From contig JANAVB010023997.1 in NCBI GenBank assembly GCA_029216955.1, forward strand, positions 523,501 to 587,500: a stretch of 64,000 bases of DNA, given 5' to 3'. The stretch is from Iris pallida (taxonomy: Eukaryota; Streptophyta; Magnoliopsida; Asparagales; Iridaceae). Each line of letters opens with the position of its first letter. Position 1 is the stretch's first letter. Shown one piece after another: positions 63,038 through 64,000 of this stretch. The notes under the pieces were generated by a model that was given only the letters and a program-made list of their open reading frames with translations, ran no database searches and was not told the origin of the DNA. The translations under genes were made by a program, and so were the position numbers.

Positions 63038-64000
63038 TGTCACGACCCGCACCCTGAAGAGGGGCACGAGCACGTGGTTTCGTCCAGCCTACGCCGCAGA
63101 ATCGACGTTAGAACGCTGTATATAAGGTCTGTAAATACTACGACTAAAATAGATAAATGTACCTGTACAGTATATACACTCTGAATAGAGATAACATAGC
63201 AATATAGTCTCAATCACATATATCAAACTAAGGTAGATAGCACGAAAAGAAAATACGATAGATAAAGCAGGAAAATGAGTCCAAAATCCACAAGTCAGAG
63301 CTATACACAAACATCCAGAGTCTCAGAAAATATATATAATAGATACTACAACTGAAAGTACTAGCTGGCTCGCAGGCCAGGCAAACCTAACTAACTATGC
63401 TACTCAGGGTGAGCAAAGTCTAGTGGCTCTACCAACAAGCCACGGTCTAAGTCTACTCCGTCAGACTCAACCCCATAGTAGGTCGGGCAATCAGTCTCCG
63501 AGTCATCTGTAATATCAACGGTATCCTGTCAGAAAAATGAGCAAGTACAAACACCAACAGCAGTTCCATATGAATTGACAAATACTATAAGAGACAGTAA
63601 TAATGAAATACAAGACAAAGATATAGCCGACTTGGGAACCATTTGAAAGCCGAGTTACAACCCTTGAACCAAACAAGGACCGGGGTTGTAACCCTTCTTC
63701 AAACAGAACTTAGTCTCAAATCATGGTACAGTATGAAACAGGTAGAGCATGTAAGTAATGGAAATCATAGCATAGTGAGAAGTACAGAAAATAAGGCTGA
63801 ACTGGAAATATAAGATAAGCTAATAAATGTAAAAGGTGATTTGAAATATTAGAGCGATATGTGATCGGTTAGGGAAGCAAGAGATGGTTATCCACTTGGC
63901 CCGACAATCCACAGTGCCCTCAACGGAAAGTCATGTCGTCCAACCTGGATAACTGACAATGGGGTATCTGCTACACCCTACGTGAGGTGAGGGTGGCGCT
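63038..64000 (-). repeat. Tekay 5' LTR (right copy), partial
   Basis: Starts TGTCACGACCCGCACC and is collinear with 54151-55113. It runs past the window end, so its length and the target duplication cannot be checked. Confidence 0.88.

Overview
The window is plant nuclear DNA, clearly angiosperm and heterochromatin-like. It is dominated by nested transposable elements. Only two short genes look like ordinary host genes. The plant assignment rests on plant-specific families: MULE transposase plus plant mobile domain (PMD), CACTA TNP2 and Transposase_24, Tekay-type chromovirus, copia, hAT MITEs, and two precursors of the PSY (tyrosine-sulfated peptide) family. I cannot name the species. No rRNA, tRNA or CRISPR was found.

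Layout. (1) 1-19891: the 3' end of a MULE transposase gene (+) faces a PMD gene (-). A CACTA element (459-16289, 3-bp target duplication CTT) sits between them, inside the PMD stop region. That CACTA has no transposase. It carries same-strand fragments of host genes: RUVBL1 (12784-13256), XPO1/exportin-1 (11411-11661) and at least one unidentified exon. A young, intact Ty1/copia element (2010-9801, one 1305-codon gag-pol) has inserted into it. (2) 19892-23722: a 3.8 kb solo LTR with 5-bp duplication GGGTT. (3) 23723-33916: AT-rich DNA with a 1.2 kb T-rich array, several MITE/hAT elements with clear 8-bp duplications, and PSY-type gene A (30966-31352, -). (4) 33917-42661: a second CACTA element encoding Transposase_24 and TNP2 proteins (-), and carrying a long inverted repeat of coding-like sequence. 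It lies in a LINE (42662-44964). (5) 44966-48500: a long (TA)n tract and PSY-type gene B (45830-47178, -). (6) 48501-64000: a gypsy remnant (48501) interrupted by a degenerate copia (50407), which is itself interrupted by a Tekay chromovirus (54151 to beyond the window end) with 3.8 kb LTRs.

How the parts relate. The two PSY-type genes share signal peptide, phase-1 intron and sulfated-peptide motif. They look like a local pair pushed 14.5 kb apart by transposons. The order of insertions can be read from the nesting. The most interesting points are the gene-capturing CACTA, the unannotated PSY-type pair, the host-like hairpin in the second CACTA, a W-box-dense LTR, an intron-like interruption of a chromovirus integrase, and a CATGCGG motif dense in unrelated LTRs.
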